Shown: positions 37,081 to 50,600, counted from the stretch's first letter. The stretch is DNA of 64,000 nucleotides from Orthonyx spaldingii (GCA_013397795.1 VZTJ01001196.1:1-64000), one strand, 5' to 3'. The notes: generated from the letters alone by a model not told the origin. Program-made: numbers and translations.

Positions 37081-38959
37081 CAGAATCAAGTTTTCCTTAG
37101 GGAAGGACTTGACTTGATATAATAGTGCAAAAAGAGCCATTCATATGACTTATGTCTAGAAGAAATGAGTTCTTTTAAGACTTCAGTTGCCATAGAGGCA
37201 GTGGATCTAAGATCCTTTGTCTGCCCAGAGAAATCTTTTGAAACATCCGGTCTTAAGGGCTTGGATAGGGAAGAGAATCTGAAAACTGAACTGGACTTTA
37301 AATGCTTGCTGCTGCTATCAGTCAAAGGAGACCCTGCTGTGTCAAGTGGGTAATGCTTTTAAAAATTTGAATAGCTGAGAAAAAGCAGTATTATTAGTTT
37401 ACAGAGTTCATAGGTGTCACCAGACAAGGCTGTGACTATTGAAAACTTGCGTTTCAGTAGTGCAGTTTTAGTTAATGTGGTAAGGAAACCTTGCATACAA
37501 CTTCTGTTATACTGAGGTGATTGCCTTGGTATAAAAACAGAGAGGGTTTAAAAGGGAGGCAAAACAAGAAAGGCCTTCAAACACCTTTCATCTAATCATG
37601 CAAATGTGAACATAAACACTATTGAAATCCAATAATTATTACTTTAATTTTCTTGAATGATGCTGCCTACATGAGCTAGAGGGACTAAGCTCCTTTTTCC
37701 TCATTCTGCTTTTAGCTTCATTAACCTTCTTGAAACTAGAGGGGGAAGTATGATGACTATCCTTATCTTAACTTTGATTTTCCAGCATACGTATTTCAAA
37801 CTTTTAGAAATAATCCTTTTGGCTTCTCATTTATAGAATATTTTATTTAGAGAACTAAATAACTCTGAAGTTCTCCATTGGTGTGCAGAGATGTTTTACT
37901 CTACTGTGCAATTAGTTCAAACCTACAATTTCCTGGAAATGTTTTTATATAATAGTGATGTTATGCCTCATAGAAAAGTCTTTAGCTCTATCTCAAAGCT
38001 CTGTGAGGAGGCCCTCACCATACAAAGAAAACTACCTCTGTGCTGTTTCATACATGTTTATGTAAAGTAGATAACTGAGCTGTGCAGGGGTTGCTCAAAA
38101 GCAGAATAAACTCTTAGAACCGCTATGAAGCAGTATGGCCATTCACAGCTGCACAGACTATGGATAGGGGATTTCGGACTGCAGCTCGTATCATCCATAA
38201 CACTGGTAATGTAGTTTGCATGTTTTACTACCTTATTTCTAATATGTTTTATTTTTCTTGGTCCAATTTATGTTAAATTTCCCCACTGATATTTTCATAT
38301 AGGAATTTTATTACTGCATAGCAAAACCTTCACATATTTTCAACTGTTCAGAGTGATTATTGGTTTATCATACTTTAGAAAATAATTTAAGACTAAGATT
38401 TGACAAGATAACTTTTTATGCCAATTATAGTGTTCATTTTCCACATAGTTTAAAAAGGTTTTCCCATTCCTTCAGGAAAGAAAAGCTTTTCAGTTTACAC
38501 AACCATGAGGAATAAAAATACACTTTGACACCAAATCTAAATTCATTACTGTTTGAATTGCTCTGAATAAGAAATATCAAAAACATAAAATTACCAAAAA
38601 ACTAAAAAAGGCCCTTTTGATAAAAGAGGCGTGTTCAGGAAGGACTGGACTGATTGTGTAGCACAAAGGAGGAAGCAGATATTGAGCTGATTGGAGAATG
38701 TCCATATACATGAATAACATAAATCTCTTACCCAAACATCAGGACTGTGAGGGTGTAGATAATGTGGGTGCATCAAAATAAAAGACAGTGAGAAGAAGCT
38801 TGAAGGAGACGAGGAAAAGCTTGTGATTTCTGTAGCTCATTCTTCTGGATGCAAAATAATAAAAAAAACTATTTTCTGACTTCACCATTTGTGATGAGGA
38901 AGGATGCTAGTGCAATATGCTGCTATTTTGAGTTGAATTCTCTGCAGGACAATGGGAAG

Positions 38960-39160
38960 TGGTCCACCTTCCTACCTCATGCTACTGTAGCCTTTACAGA
39001 AGTCACAATGGGAGGAAGGAATGGTGATCAGACAATTTTGTACCAAAGCAAAAAGATATTTATTTTGTTATATTTCCCCCTGCCCATCCAAGGTTTTGGG
39101 CAAAACCAAGGAAACTACTGCAGGTCTTCAGATCTGCGTCAGTTCTTTATATGAGCATGG
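38960..39160 (-). mobile_element. Possible LTR core, minus strand
   Basis: On the minus strand a TATA-like ATATAAAG (39145-39152) is followed about 85 bp later by an AATAAA polyadenylation signal (39059-39064), then by TATCTTTTTGCTTTGG and a TCTGATCACC stretch. TATA box, short R region, AATAAA and a U5-like tail in this order and spacing are what an avian LTR core looks like. I could not find the ends or a target duplication, so the boundaries given cover only the suggestive core. Chance arrangement is possible. Confidence 0.3.
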
Positions 39161-42100
39161 ACAAAGAGGTGGTTTCTTCAACAAAGAAAAGAAAAAAAAA
39201 GGTAAATACTTATTATGCTGGAAAAGTCATTATAATTTGACTTCAGACACCTGCAACTCTTGTCTTCAAGACTTCAGGAAGAATGTAGTAGCAAGTATTG
39301 CTCCTGCATATGCACATATTCAGCTGTGTGTGCACATTGAGACTAAAACCCCAAGGAAGGTCCCCAAGTTCATCATGGAGACTCTCTTACCTGACAGTCT
39401 TACGCAAATCAGTAAGATTGATGCAAGTCTGTTGTATTGGTCAGCATGTAAAATAACCTGTCATCAGTACAGAACGTGATGTGCAGAATATCAGTGTAAC
39501 TTGAAATTCATAGCATTTTAACACCTGTTTCCATAGCTACAGTGTAATCTAGACATCTGAGAAGCCAGCCTGCCTTTGCCAGCCCTGTCATTTCAAGGGA
39601 AATAAATTAAGGAAGCTGATCACAAGCCTGGATTATACAGCTTCTTTAAAGTATAGCAACCAGACCTGAAAACTAACCAGAAATGAATGTCATTGGGACA
39701 GAATGGATAAAACCCATTTACTGTAACCTTTGTAGGAAAACTTGAATGTAGCCTCCTGTATATCTTTTTTTACTTCTCTCAAACAATATTGTATGTTATA
39801 CCTGCCAGTTATATTTGCAGGACCATATTTCTTGATTTTTGAGAAGTTGTACCATATTTTTAAATGAAGGTTTGAAAAAATAAACAGATGGAAAAACGAG
39901 AGGGAGCAGGCGTAGGAAAGAGATACAGTTAAGTGAATGCTAAAGGGCAAAGCTTCAGTGCCAGACAGTTATTTGCATATGCACAATATGTTTCTGTCTA
40001 GAGGCATATTTTCTCAAAGTCTGTGTGTGTATTTCTATGAGTCTATATTTATCTGTATTACTGGCAACATATGTATAGCTATGAATAGAGTTGTGGTGTT
40101 TGCTGAATGATTTATGATGCTGCTTAATTTTTTTTTCTTTAAATGCACACTGGTTTTGAGAAATTGTCTCCTATAGGTAGGGAAATTGGAAGGAAATACA
40201 GGCATCATTTCTTAAGTACAATGCACTGGAATCCATAGAAGGTGCTGTTATATACATATTTGTGCTTGGAGGGCAAATATGTAATGGTTATGCATGCATG
40301 TTTTCTAGGCCAATTCATTTGTAAAATGTTTAACAAGGACATGAAAGCTGTCCTGGTGTTTGCAGGACTGAGAAGCAAGGCTACACTCTGCAAAAGGTAA
40401 TTCTCTGTTGGCCAGATTTATCTGACAAAAAGGATGAGAGGTTTTCTTTAAAAATAATGTTTTGTACCCAATAGTTTGTGACACTCCAAGAGAGAGGGAA
40501 GAGAAAGTTGTATCAAGGTTTCATAGCTGCTATCTACATTAGGTAACTGTCCTGATATAGCACTACAAATGATCTATGTGGGTAAATATTTGCCATAATT
40601 CTAGAAGACTGGCTGTACTACTGCTGTATTTGGCAAATGGTTATACCAGGTCGGTTCACAGTAGAGAGTGGAAATGAAGTCCTGACTATTATGTAATTTA
40701 TCACCAAGTAAGTTATAAGGTTACTTATATTGCTTACATCAGTAAGTAATGAAATAACAAGAAATTTTTTGTGACTTTAAGTAAGCAGAGCCTTGTATCT
40801 ATTAAAGACAGCATAGTGTGTTTAGCATAGCTTCTATGAATAGACCATTCCCCTTGTATTGGCTAATGGAAGTACATATAACGGCAGTATAATGCCATAT
40901 TTGACTTTTCCTTTTATATAACACCTTACTGGTGAGCCATGTTCTATTGAACTAAAATAATATAATTTCAGCCTGAAATATGGCTTGAATACTTGAAGGA
41001 CACAATCAGGTAAAATCAATGCTTCTGTTCTTGGGCATAGTGGTAATTTTTTTTTATTTTTATTTTATTTTTTTCCTAGAGGTGGATATAAAGAGGCATG
41101 ATACATTGACTTTGACCTGTCAGGCTGAAGCTATTACAGTCTGCCACATCAATGATCCATAAGGTAAAGTGTCTCAGTACAAGCCTTGACCCAATAAGTT
41201 GAAATGTCTTAGTAAAAATTGTTACAGACTTTTGAAAGAGTAATAAAACAGATTGTTTGCAGTGCCTATGCAATTAATAATTCAGCAGTCTGAACGGTCT
41301 CTGGAGATACTATTCAAAAATAGTATGTAAATAACATGTTTTAAGACATCTTATTTTTGTGGTTCTAAAGGTGTGGGGTTTCTTTTTATGTTTCCTGGAA
41401 ATTTTCCAGGCAAAATAATGTCTCTGAAACTGCATTAGTTTGGTAGCTGTTCATAATTCGTAACAGGAAGAGATAACCATTTATTAAATACATGATTTGG
41501 AATATTCGTTCCCTTTTGTTCCTTCAAAAAAATCTTAATTATGACTCATATGGCATGCTAAATATATATTTGAGGCTTAAGGGAGTTTCAAATTAGGCCA
41601 GCAACTCCATTTGTCTCATAGTTTAATGGTCAATTAATCTTACTGCAATCGTAGTTCAATCAGGAGATACTGTAGATCACTCAAGATGCTATGATGACAC
41701 TACCTCTTGCTAGAAAGAAAATAAGGGCAATGGATTAGTAGTCCCAATGTCTGTGTGTAATTGCAGATACAGGTCTATTTTAGAACAAGATACTAGTCCA
41801 GTACTTGCGATGACATTATTTCTCAGTAATAAACTAAGGATTGGGACAGCCAAGATAGATCCAAGTGAAGGTCCTGACATCGTTAAAAAAGAAAACTGTA
41901 GGGTATACTGGTCTCTTCATCCAAATATTGTGTCTGTTCTTGACTTTGTCACAGAAATATATACTATGAAATAATGAACTTGTGGGAAGGAGTAGTATTT
42001 GGAGACCAGTTTTATGTCAAGGTAATAACATAAAAGAACACATGCAAAATATTTTAACCCACTGTGATTAATAAAAAAAAATTCCGGAAAATACTAGTTG

Positions 42101-43157
42101 GAAATTTTAGTTAAATAATTATTAAAATCATGGTGATAAGGAACATTCCATGGAATTCAATGCTCCAGATACTGATAGTGACTCAGAATGTACATACTTA
42201 TCAAAAACGATCAGAGAAATTGATAGAGTATAAGTCCAAGACGGGCATTAAACATAGGAACTGTCAAGTCTCAACTATAGTCACCAGAAAGCATGAAGAT
42301 ATTGTTTTATTTGTTTTATTTTCCCTCTGACTGCTCCTGCTTATCAACAGATGGGATGGTAGGCTAGGTGGAGCTTTGATCCAAGAGGTGACAGTTCTTA
42401 TCTAGAAACTCTGACCCTGTAATTTTTTATGTCTGCCTTCTTTGGTTTAGATTTGCATTGCCACAGAAAGAATAATCTGGATATATGAATGCATGGAAAA
42501 AAATGTGGGAAAATGAGAGGAAAAAATAATTGTTTTTCATGTAATTAAGAAAGAAGACAACAGAGATTTACTGCAAATTCAGATCCTAATGTATCATTAT
42601 TCTTTAGAATTTATTAGACTCACCAGTTCACTTGAAACAGTTTTGTTGTAATTGTTGTACAAGACTGAATGGACAGGGCTTTTAATTTTTCCCTAAAGAG
42701 AAAACATTTCTAAATGCTTGGATTATTGCATTGCTTTGAATTATGATCACATTCTAAATTTTGTGTTAACAGTCTAGGTAATTACTAAAGAATGCAGCAA
42801 CCATTTCATGCCAAAAGAGAATTTTTAAAGGGAAAATACAAGGTAAAAACAAATTGCATAAATAGAATATAGATCTTTTTCATTTAAGATCAAATTCATT
42901 GAATCAAATAATTGATTAGTTTGAAAAAAACACTTAAGATCCAACTGGAAACCCAGCACTGGCAAGTCCACCACTAAATGATATCCTTACGCACCAAGTC
43001 TATCTGTCTTTTAAATACTGCTAGCGATGGTGTTTTAATCACATCCCTGGGCTGCCTGTTCCAGAGCTTGACAACCCTTTCTCAGAGAACAGATTTTTCC
43101 TGATATCAAATCTAAATCTTCTCTGGGACATGTAGATGCTGTTTCCTGTTGTTTTAT

Positions 43158-43690
43158 TGGTAAGGACAGTAGAACAGAACATCCTTTATCTACTTCTCCC
43201 TACTTGAGAGAAGTAGATAAAGGATGCAGCCTAGGCAAGCAGGATGCCAGCTCATCTCTGTAAGCCTGACAGGAGTCATGCCAAACAACAGTATTGCACT
43301 TACTCAAGAGCTGGGGTCAAGGAACGACCATCTAAAATATGACAGCAGGGGATGCTGAAGACCACCAAAGAAGACCCCTGAAAGACCACATAAAGACTTC
43401 CAGTAAGGGGTGCAACTATGCAAAATAAAGTAATACATATATGTTCTTTTATTCTGTTATTTTTATCTGCAAAATAAAATAAATATTGTTCAGTAATAAT
43501 ATCAATTAAGCAGGGATAGATAATGAATATGTAATCAATGTGTATGATAAAACTCTGTTCACCTGATGCTCAGTGCAATCGATTAGAAGGATCCTCCAAG
43601 TGACCAGTGAACTGCAATAAAGAATGCCTGCCATTTAATACTCAAAAATCTATTAGAAATTTACTATGTGACCAATTTTGAGATCACTAT
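43158..43690 (+). mobile_element. LTR inserted in CR1
   Basis: About 530 bp with no CR1 similarity stand between two CR1 segments that should be adjacent. TATTG occurs at both junctions (43155-43159 and 43688-43692), a plausible 5-bp target duplication; the exact edge is uncertain by a few bases because the TG...CA ends do not line up perfectly with it. The 3' half has the LTR pattern GATGCTCAGTGCAATCGATT, GATCCTCCAAGTGACCAGTG and a polyadenylation signal in CTGCAATAAAGAATGCC (AATAAA at 43616-43621), about 70 bp before the 3' edge. This is typical of plus-strand avian endogenous retroviral LTRs. No internal viral sequence is seen. A perfect hairpin lies near its 5' edge. Confidence 0.68.
43180..43226. 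repeat. Perfect 19-bp inverted repeat (hairpin)
   Basis: The arm at 43180-43198 (CATCCTTTATCTACTTCTC) is exactly complementary in reverse to 43208-43226, with a 9-nt loop (43199-43207). Perfect pairing over 19 bp in an old, diverged repeat suggests a recent or locally generated structure. Confidence 0.95.
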
Positions 43691-44074
43691 TGCTTATTAT
43701 GTGGGAGAAGAGACCATCCCCCACCTTGCTACAATGAGGTCCTTGTTATCTGTCCTTTCAGGTAGGTGTGGAGAATGATAAATCTCCCCTGAGTGTCCTT
43801 TTCTCCAGGCTAAAAAAATCCATCTCCCTCAGCCTCTCCTCACAGCACTTATTCCGCAGACATTTTACCAGCTCCATTGCCCTTCTCTGGACATGCTCCA
43901 GCACCTCAATGTCTTATTGTGAGGTACCCGGAACTGAACTCAGGATTCAAGGTAAGGACTCACTAGGGTCAAGTACAAGGGGATGATCCCTTTCCTGGTC
44001 CTGCTGGCCATGCTCTTTCTGATACGAGGATGCCATTGGCCTTCTTGGCCACCTGGGCACATGTTGGCTCAGGT

Positions 44075-44647
44075 TCAGCTGCTTTCAGCCATCATCCCCA
44101 GGTCCTTTTTCCGCAGGTAGATTTCCAGACACTCTGCCCCAAGCCTATAGCAATGTATGGGACTGTTGTGACTCAAGGGTAGGACCTGTCTCTTCATCTT
44201 GCTAAACCTCACACAGCTGGTCTTGAAGGATTGATCCAGCCTCTCCAGACTCCTCTCTAGAGACTTCCTGACCTCCAAGAGATGAACATACTCATCCAAC
44301 TTAATATCTCCTGCAAAGCAGCTGATGATGCAATTGATTCCCTCATCTAGGTCATTGAACAGAAGTAGGTCTGACACAGAGCCTTGGGAAACACCACTGG
44401 TGACCGGCCACCAATTGGATTTAACTCCATTCATCAACACTCCCTGGGCCTGACCACCCAGCCAGTCTTTAACATAGCAAACAATGCACCTGTCCAAGCC
44501 ATGAGCGGTCAGTTTGTCCAGGAGAATTCTGTGGGTAACAGTGTCAAAGCCAGGCAGACAAGATCCACAGCTTTTTCCCTTATCCAGTAAGTGAGTCACC
44601 TTGTCATAGATGGAGATCAGGCTGGTCAAGCAGGACCTGCCTTTCAC
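44075..44647 (-). pseudogene. CR1 ORF2 reverse transcriptase remnant
   Basis: A 190-codon minus-strand frame, the longest in the window. It reads RSCLTSLISIYDKVT (residues 4-18), FDTVTHRILLDKL (34-46, the end of motif A), then DWLGGQAQGVLMNG (61-74), SGVSQGS (84-90, motif B), FNDLDEGI (97-104) and FAGD (111-114) where the catalytic ADD of motif C should be. The first catalytic aspartate is thus replaced by glycine. About ten residues carrying the YLDFSKA-like part of motif A are also missing between residues 26 and 33. The first methionine is internal to the domain, so it is not a true start. The protein would be inactive. Confidence 0.88.
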
Positions 44648-44694
44648 AAACCCATGCTGCTGGGTCAGATCCCCTGGCTGTTCTGTATGTGATG

Positions 44695-47600
44695 CATGAA
44701 TAATAAAATAAATGAAATCTCTAAAGAATGATTATGAACATTAAAATACATAAGTAGATCTAGAAATGGACAAGAGTTATGACTGATCTTCAGGCAATAA
44801 TGAGAATATTTACAGAATAAACCAAGTGTCACTGTTATTAGAAGATTCATATCACAGTCTTCCTCAAATGTCATAGTTGAGTATGTGAGATCAATATAAC
44901 ATTTTTTGGAAACCTTCCTAGTTTAATCATATCATAGTTTGATCTCATGATATTCAACCATGAAAGCTAACAGAAATAATATATTGAAACGTAAAAAATG
45001 AAAAACAACTCAGGCATTTCATTAAGATATTTGATTCCTCTATCTTGATGGATGTTAATGAGTTGTTAGAGATCTACTTTAAGGAAAGAAACATAGAAAT
45101 CCCTTAATGTTAGGATGTTTAAGTGCTTATTTTTTAAAAGGTGTAAGTTTGGCAAAGCACATAAGAAATTTACAAACTTACGCTTTCACAATGGATAGAA
45201 GACAGGTAAGTTTTTAGAGATATGTCTAGATCTGGAGCAATGAAATTTCTTAGGTATTTCTTTTAGTCTGTAAATATTTAGCATAACTAGTCTCAATTCT
45301 TTAGTCCATAGGAACTTTTCCAGTTCAGAAATATGCTGAAATATGCTCCCAACCTTCAATACACTTCCAACAGGGAAGCTTTCTCAGAAACTTTTTACTT
45401 GTTGCAAGTGAAGGGTAGTTTAAACTTTAAAAATCAGGAAGAACTTCCTATATATTACACAATATTACTTAAATAAAATTAAAGAACCTCCTGAATGTCT
45501 TGTCTCCTCTCCTCTGAAGAGCACCCTGAAGAAAGACTCTATAGCTTCAACATTTGATCTCAGATATGTTAAAACACAAAATTACAGTATCTTACTTACT
45601 TCTTTTATTTATGATTTTCTTTCTTACTTTCTCATTTTGCACACCATATTCAGCTTTTTACTTGACTAGACTTTTCTTGCAGATCATCTGAAAAGGCAGA
45701 AATTGTAGGTACTGTTAATAATTGTGTTAGATTTTGATTTCTCCTTATGGTTTTAAATAAACAAGACATGGGCTATCTCCCTTGCAGCACCATTTCAAGC
45801 TGAGCTGCAACAGGTTGTACATCAGCGCTTCTTCATATACTTGCCCATCCTTGGACAGTTTTCCATCAACTTGCAAAATGGACAAAGAAACATTAAAAAA
45901 GCAAACTTGAGCCAAAAGGCAGATTACCTAGAGGTCCACTGTGAGCAGAGATGTTTCACACCTCCTGCCTCAGACTTGTCTGCAGTGAGGATATTACTGG
46001 ACCTAGCTTAGCAGAGGTGACTGGTGTTTCACAGAAGATTCTGTAGGCAGAATGTGGTTGCAACAAAGCCTTCCTTCCCAGTGCACCTGAGGAGCAGCCA
46101 GCCTTTGCCTAGGCTGGACATAGTTGGCAAAGGGAAAAAGACAAAGTTTTTGCTATCTACATCTATTGCCAGCCATTCTGTAATTGGTTGCATTCAGGTC
46201 TTTCACTCTACCCTGGTGCCAGAACGTACTGGAGTGCTCAGACGTTCTACTGCTCCCTTTATCTTTTAAGAACAGAGACTGACTTAAGTTTCATATTTTG
46301 TCGGTTTTTAGAGGTTTGATTTTTGTGTCTGTGTATGCGTCTTGTTGACTCTACGAATAATAAGAAGAAGGCAGGGAAGAAATAATTTCCAAGGACATGA
46401 GATTCTGTAAGGTTCTCTCATAGCCTCCTACCTCATGTTCAATCTGTTTAAATAAATGGCAGTGAAGGCTGGAACTGGGCCTTGTTCAGTAATCCAATTG
46501 CTCAGAATCAAAATGTGCCAGAGGTAATGTTTGATGATGAGGTTTAAAATCCAAGAGCTTTCTTTCCAGCACCAGGGAGGGTGCTGAGCTGACCCTGAGA
46601 GGGTGTCAAAGGCTCTTGATACCCCAGTCTGGTATTTGTCACAGGCAGCAGGTGTTGGTGGGATTCAACATCACTACTTTCCTCTGTAACACAAATAGCT
46701 GGGCAGCAGCAGATTTAGGAAGGAAAGTGTAGGGTTGAAAACTACTGTGACTGTCTTGTTTGACATAAGAATTTCTAAGCATTTCTAAAGATTTGCGAGT
46801 TTTTTACACTTTTCAGGCATCAAAGTCAGCTGGTGCTCTGAGATGAGGAAACTGAGTGGACCTACCTCTCTTTCTCCCACGTTCCTCTTGAAAGCCCAGT
46901 GTTTTGTAGACATAACTAAGCCTCAAAGTAAATCTGACCTAGTGCTTTTTCACAAGACTATGTCAAGTTCAGCAGTCAGACCCTGTAAAGATTCATTGCA
47001 GTACAATAAGAGTAGACTTAAGTTCTCCAAGAGTAAATCTAATCTCACATATCTTGCTCGAGGATGATGAGTCATCTCAGGTTGCCTGGTACTGGTATGG
47101 CTGTCTAAAAAATTTAACAGCTCTTTCTACTTGTTAAGGATGGAAAATGTGATGATGACTTTCCAGTTCATTTGGCAGCACTTTCCCCCGAGTTCTCCTT
47201 GAATTAGTTACAGTTGCATGTCAGAAATGGTTTGGAAAGAGGGCCTAAAAGAATACAAATACCTGAGTGAACTTGTGTTTACAGAGCTTTCAGTTCGGTG
47301 GAGTAAGACAGTGCATGTGTTTTCCAGGAATCTATTACACAGCGAGTAGATATTAAACACATATATGGTGAATCTACAGAATGAAAAGCCACAATTAAAA
47401 ATCAAAAAAATAAATAAATCAAAACTTTAAAGTAGTTAAATAAGTGCGTTGAAGTTCACTCATCATGCTGTGAAGCTGAGATTATTTTGCACACATTTTT
47501 TGTTAAGAACCATTATGGAGGGTTTGGAATCCTAAATTGACTGGCAAGTTAAATCTCAGCCAGTACTTTAGTCAATCCAGTGCATTGAACTCAAATAGAT

Positions 47601-50600
47601 GAAGTATATGTAGGACTCACACAAGCATTCTGCACGTGATATCTTGCCCAAAGAAAGTGAAAATTCCTTGATTTATGTTAAGAAAACAATTCGGGCACTT
47701 AGAACAGCTCTGATTTGCCACTTTCCATCACTGATCTTATTTTCTTTGAGATTTTATGTTTTACTGTGTAAAACAACAAAGTCTAGAATCAAATCAAAGG
47801 TAGTGGATTAAGAAAGACATCTTTAGCTCACAATATATTAACTCGTTTCATGCCAACCTGACATACAGAAAACATTTTTAGGAAGCCATTAAAGAACTCT
47901 TCCTCATAGAGATGGGTATAGATCTCGTCTCCATACACAGACATATCAATGACAGAACAGAGACAGAGAGAAATCCATAGAAGAGTATAATTTTTCTCAA
48001 GTCACCCACAAAAGTATTATATAGTATCTGAAACTGAAGTTCTGTTCAGGCCTGAAAATGCAGAATCATTTATTGCTTGACAAAAAAGTCCTCATTGCTT
48101 ACTTCCCCCTCCATGTGGTCTACTCAGAAAAGGAAGGACCAAAGAGCTTTTCCTCCATTTCATTACACAGGAAGACTTCTTTTCTTCTGCACCTCTTTTT
48201 ATTCTTTGAAATTTATTACCGTATGTGTCAGCTTCAGAGTTGTTCTATTTGATTAAAAATCAGTTAGGTGAATGTACATTGTGTGAATTTAGACTTCTCT
48301 CCAGTTTTTAAGCATTTCTTAGATGACTTTAAATACGGAGGTTCTATCACTAAGCAGTATTTAATCAGATTGGCTTGAGTTTTTCACAAATCAGACTTTA
48401 GTCTAGAGATGTGAAACAAGACTTGCATTTTCTATATTCTCATGTGTTGTCCTATGTACTAGCATTTCTTGCATTATTTTGAACTTATCATTTAAAGAAT
48501 TGGTGAACGCATCAAAGTAGATTATTAGTGGTTAAGTCAAAAGTCATTAGAGCAAACGATACTTTCTGAGAATAAATTATTATTATAAAAGAGGTTCCTA
48601 GCCTTTTCTCTAAGCTTGGCCTATGATCTTCATATATTCGTTGTTGCAGATTTTCATACAGTTTAGTGAATTGTGTGAAAACAAATAGAACACACAGTTC
48701 CTCTTCCAAGATACGTTGTGCTGAGGCCACATGAGTATTTCTATTGTAATCTTTGTAGTGAAATCAAGAGAGTTATGGAAACAATGCTGTTATTAAACAT
48801 CAGTTACTACAGGTGATTTTTGAGCTGGTATAAATTAGAAGAATTTTCTTGCATCTGTATGTAGTCAAGATGAAAAATATTTTCAATTTTTCCATCATTA
48901 ATTACTCCATTGAAACTTTTTTTTTTAAACAATTACTGCTAATTGTCTTCCTCTGCAAGACAGTATATCACAGAAATTATTTGGTTTGGGAATTGAGACA
49001 CCCAGGTATAAAAGTATTTAATGATGAAAGTGGATTCACAGGAAATAGCTGCAGCATTTATTCACACAGCATAAACTAATAAATATACATAAGGTAAATA
49101 AATTCATTTACTTCCTTCTATCACTAGACTGAGATCACCTTTCTTGACTGAACAAACAGCTGATGGATGATACACTAATTTAACAGTGGCTTTTGAGATA
49201 CTTCCAAGTACAACAGACCTGGAGGGCAGATGGTCATGCAGAATTTGCCTGGTGGTTCTTAGAAATCTAGTGAGTCTGGCTGGGGATATGTGGAGGTCTG
49301 ACATTGTTAACTGAACCTCCAAATCAAGTTACTCTTTACAACCATCAAGTTACTCTCTACAAGCTCTGATGGGCTGTTGGTGGGTTGTGGGCTGCCATGC
49401 ATGAATATTGAAAGTCTTCAACTGGATTGTGGAAAATTATTGATGGTTGTTAAGGAAGGATCTTCATGAAAATTTATGAGACAGAAATGTCTATTCCTGC
49501 TTTTTTTTAAAAAGAAATCTCAAGAATATGATTGTAGGAAAGGAGTTTGTAAATATTGTGCTGAAATTATTTGGCTTATCCAACATTTCAATATAAAGCC
49601 TGATAAAGTTGTGAGAGATGGGAAAATCTTGGTAAGCAGGATCTCATATGTTATTCATTAAGTTATATGTATTTATGATATAATATTATTTATCTACTTA
49701 AACAATGATAAAATGTTAAACAAGGAAGAAGGTCTCTAAGCATGATGCAGTTGCAGTTTCAAGCTGATCTAGGGCTTAATTAAAGTTGTTTTGCTTTTTT
49801 TTTTTCCCCATTCTGTCTATTGCCAGCATTCATCAATGATCTTTCAGAAGCTCTCACACTTAAAGCAGTTTAATTGAATAAGCATTTAAAAATATCTTTA
49901 TTTTTAAATATTTTAAAATTATTATCTAATAATAAACAGCTAATATCTAAAATATATAATGTCTACCTATAATATCACAACCTAGTTCTGTGCATTTAGT
50001 AAAAGTTCTTTCTTAATCACATAAAAACAACACCCATACTGTTCCTTATGAACTGACTGTTCCTCATATATGATAGTCTCAAGTGACCTCTGCACGGTAG
50101 TCCCAACTAGCTACTTCCACTTGGCTTTTCAAATCAGAGTGCTTGACAATGAATCAGGAGTTGGCCATGAGATCCTGGTAAAAAAAAGAATAAGATGTGG
50201 CCAGCATAAACTGAGCTGAAAGTTGTCACACCTACATATTTTGTTACGTAAAAAATAGCATTTTGCAATTTGAACTAATTCAGTTTTATTGCTTTCTCTC
50301 TAAACCAAAATCTGCTTTCTGTGTTGTATAGGTCACATGGAACTGCTTCTACATGGCAGGTCTATGTAATCACTGCTATTCCACCTTTTCTCTTACTAAG
50401 ATAGCTCTTACAATTCCTCAGACCACTCTCAACAAGGAGAGAAATGATCAGGGAACTTTACCCTTTTGCAGCTAATCTAACTGTCTTCTTTCATGCACAG
50501 CAAGCTGCCCAGGTATTTAGTGATAACTGCAAAGCTGAAAAAATAATATGTACCAAATTTCTATGATGGACAGCAAAAAAGTGCTAGCATACTTTTCAGG

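Larger units (their letters stand above)
27937..42897. other. Gene-free interval
   Basis: About 15 kb with no supported gene. It holds A runs (30011-30029, 33667-33683), T/G-rich tracts (30228-30280, 32160-32225), a short direct repeat of CATTGCATCTGGT (28412-28424, 28430-28442), candidate conserved elements near 36.3 and 37.0 kb, and a possible minus-strand LTR near 39 kb. A 152-codon plus-strand ORF (39021-39479) has no recognisable domain and begins inside that possible LTR; I treat it as chance. Confidence 0.5.
42898..44694 (-). mobile_element. CR1 LINE, broken, split by an LTR
   Basis: A minus-strand CR1 copy with its 3' end at the left. Plus-strand text from 42898 follows the reverse complement of the CR1 tail: ATTGAATCAAATAATT, CCCAGCACTGGCAAGTCCAC, GTCTTTTAAATACTGC, CCTGGGCTGCCTGTTCCAGA, GACAACCCTTTCTC. 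It resumes after an inserted LTR with GTGGGAGAAGAGACC (43700) and runs through CCTTTCAGGTAGG, CTTCTCTGGACATGCTCCAG and the RT domain to CTTTCACAAACCCATGCTGC near 44643. CR1 similarity stops near 44694, so the copy is 5' truncated. Net CR1 length without the LTR is about 1.26 kb. Confidence 0.9.

Noticed and set aside
39021..39479. 152-codon plus-strand ORF, second longest in the window
   Set aside because: No recognisable domain, lysine-rich low-complexity stretch in the middle, no splice context, and its start overlaps a possible LTR core. An ORF of this length can occur by chance in 64 kb.
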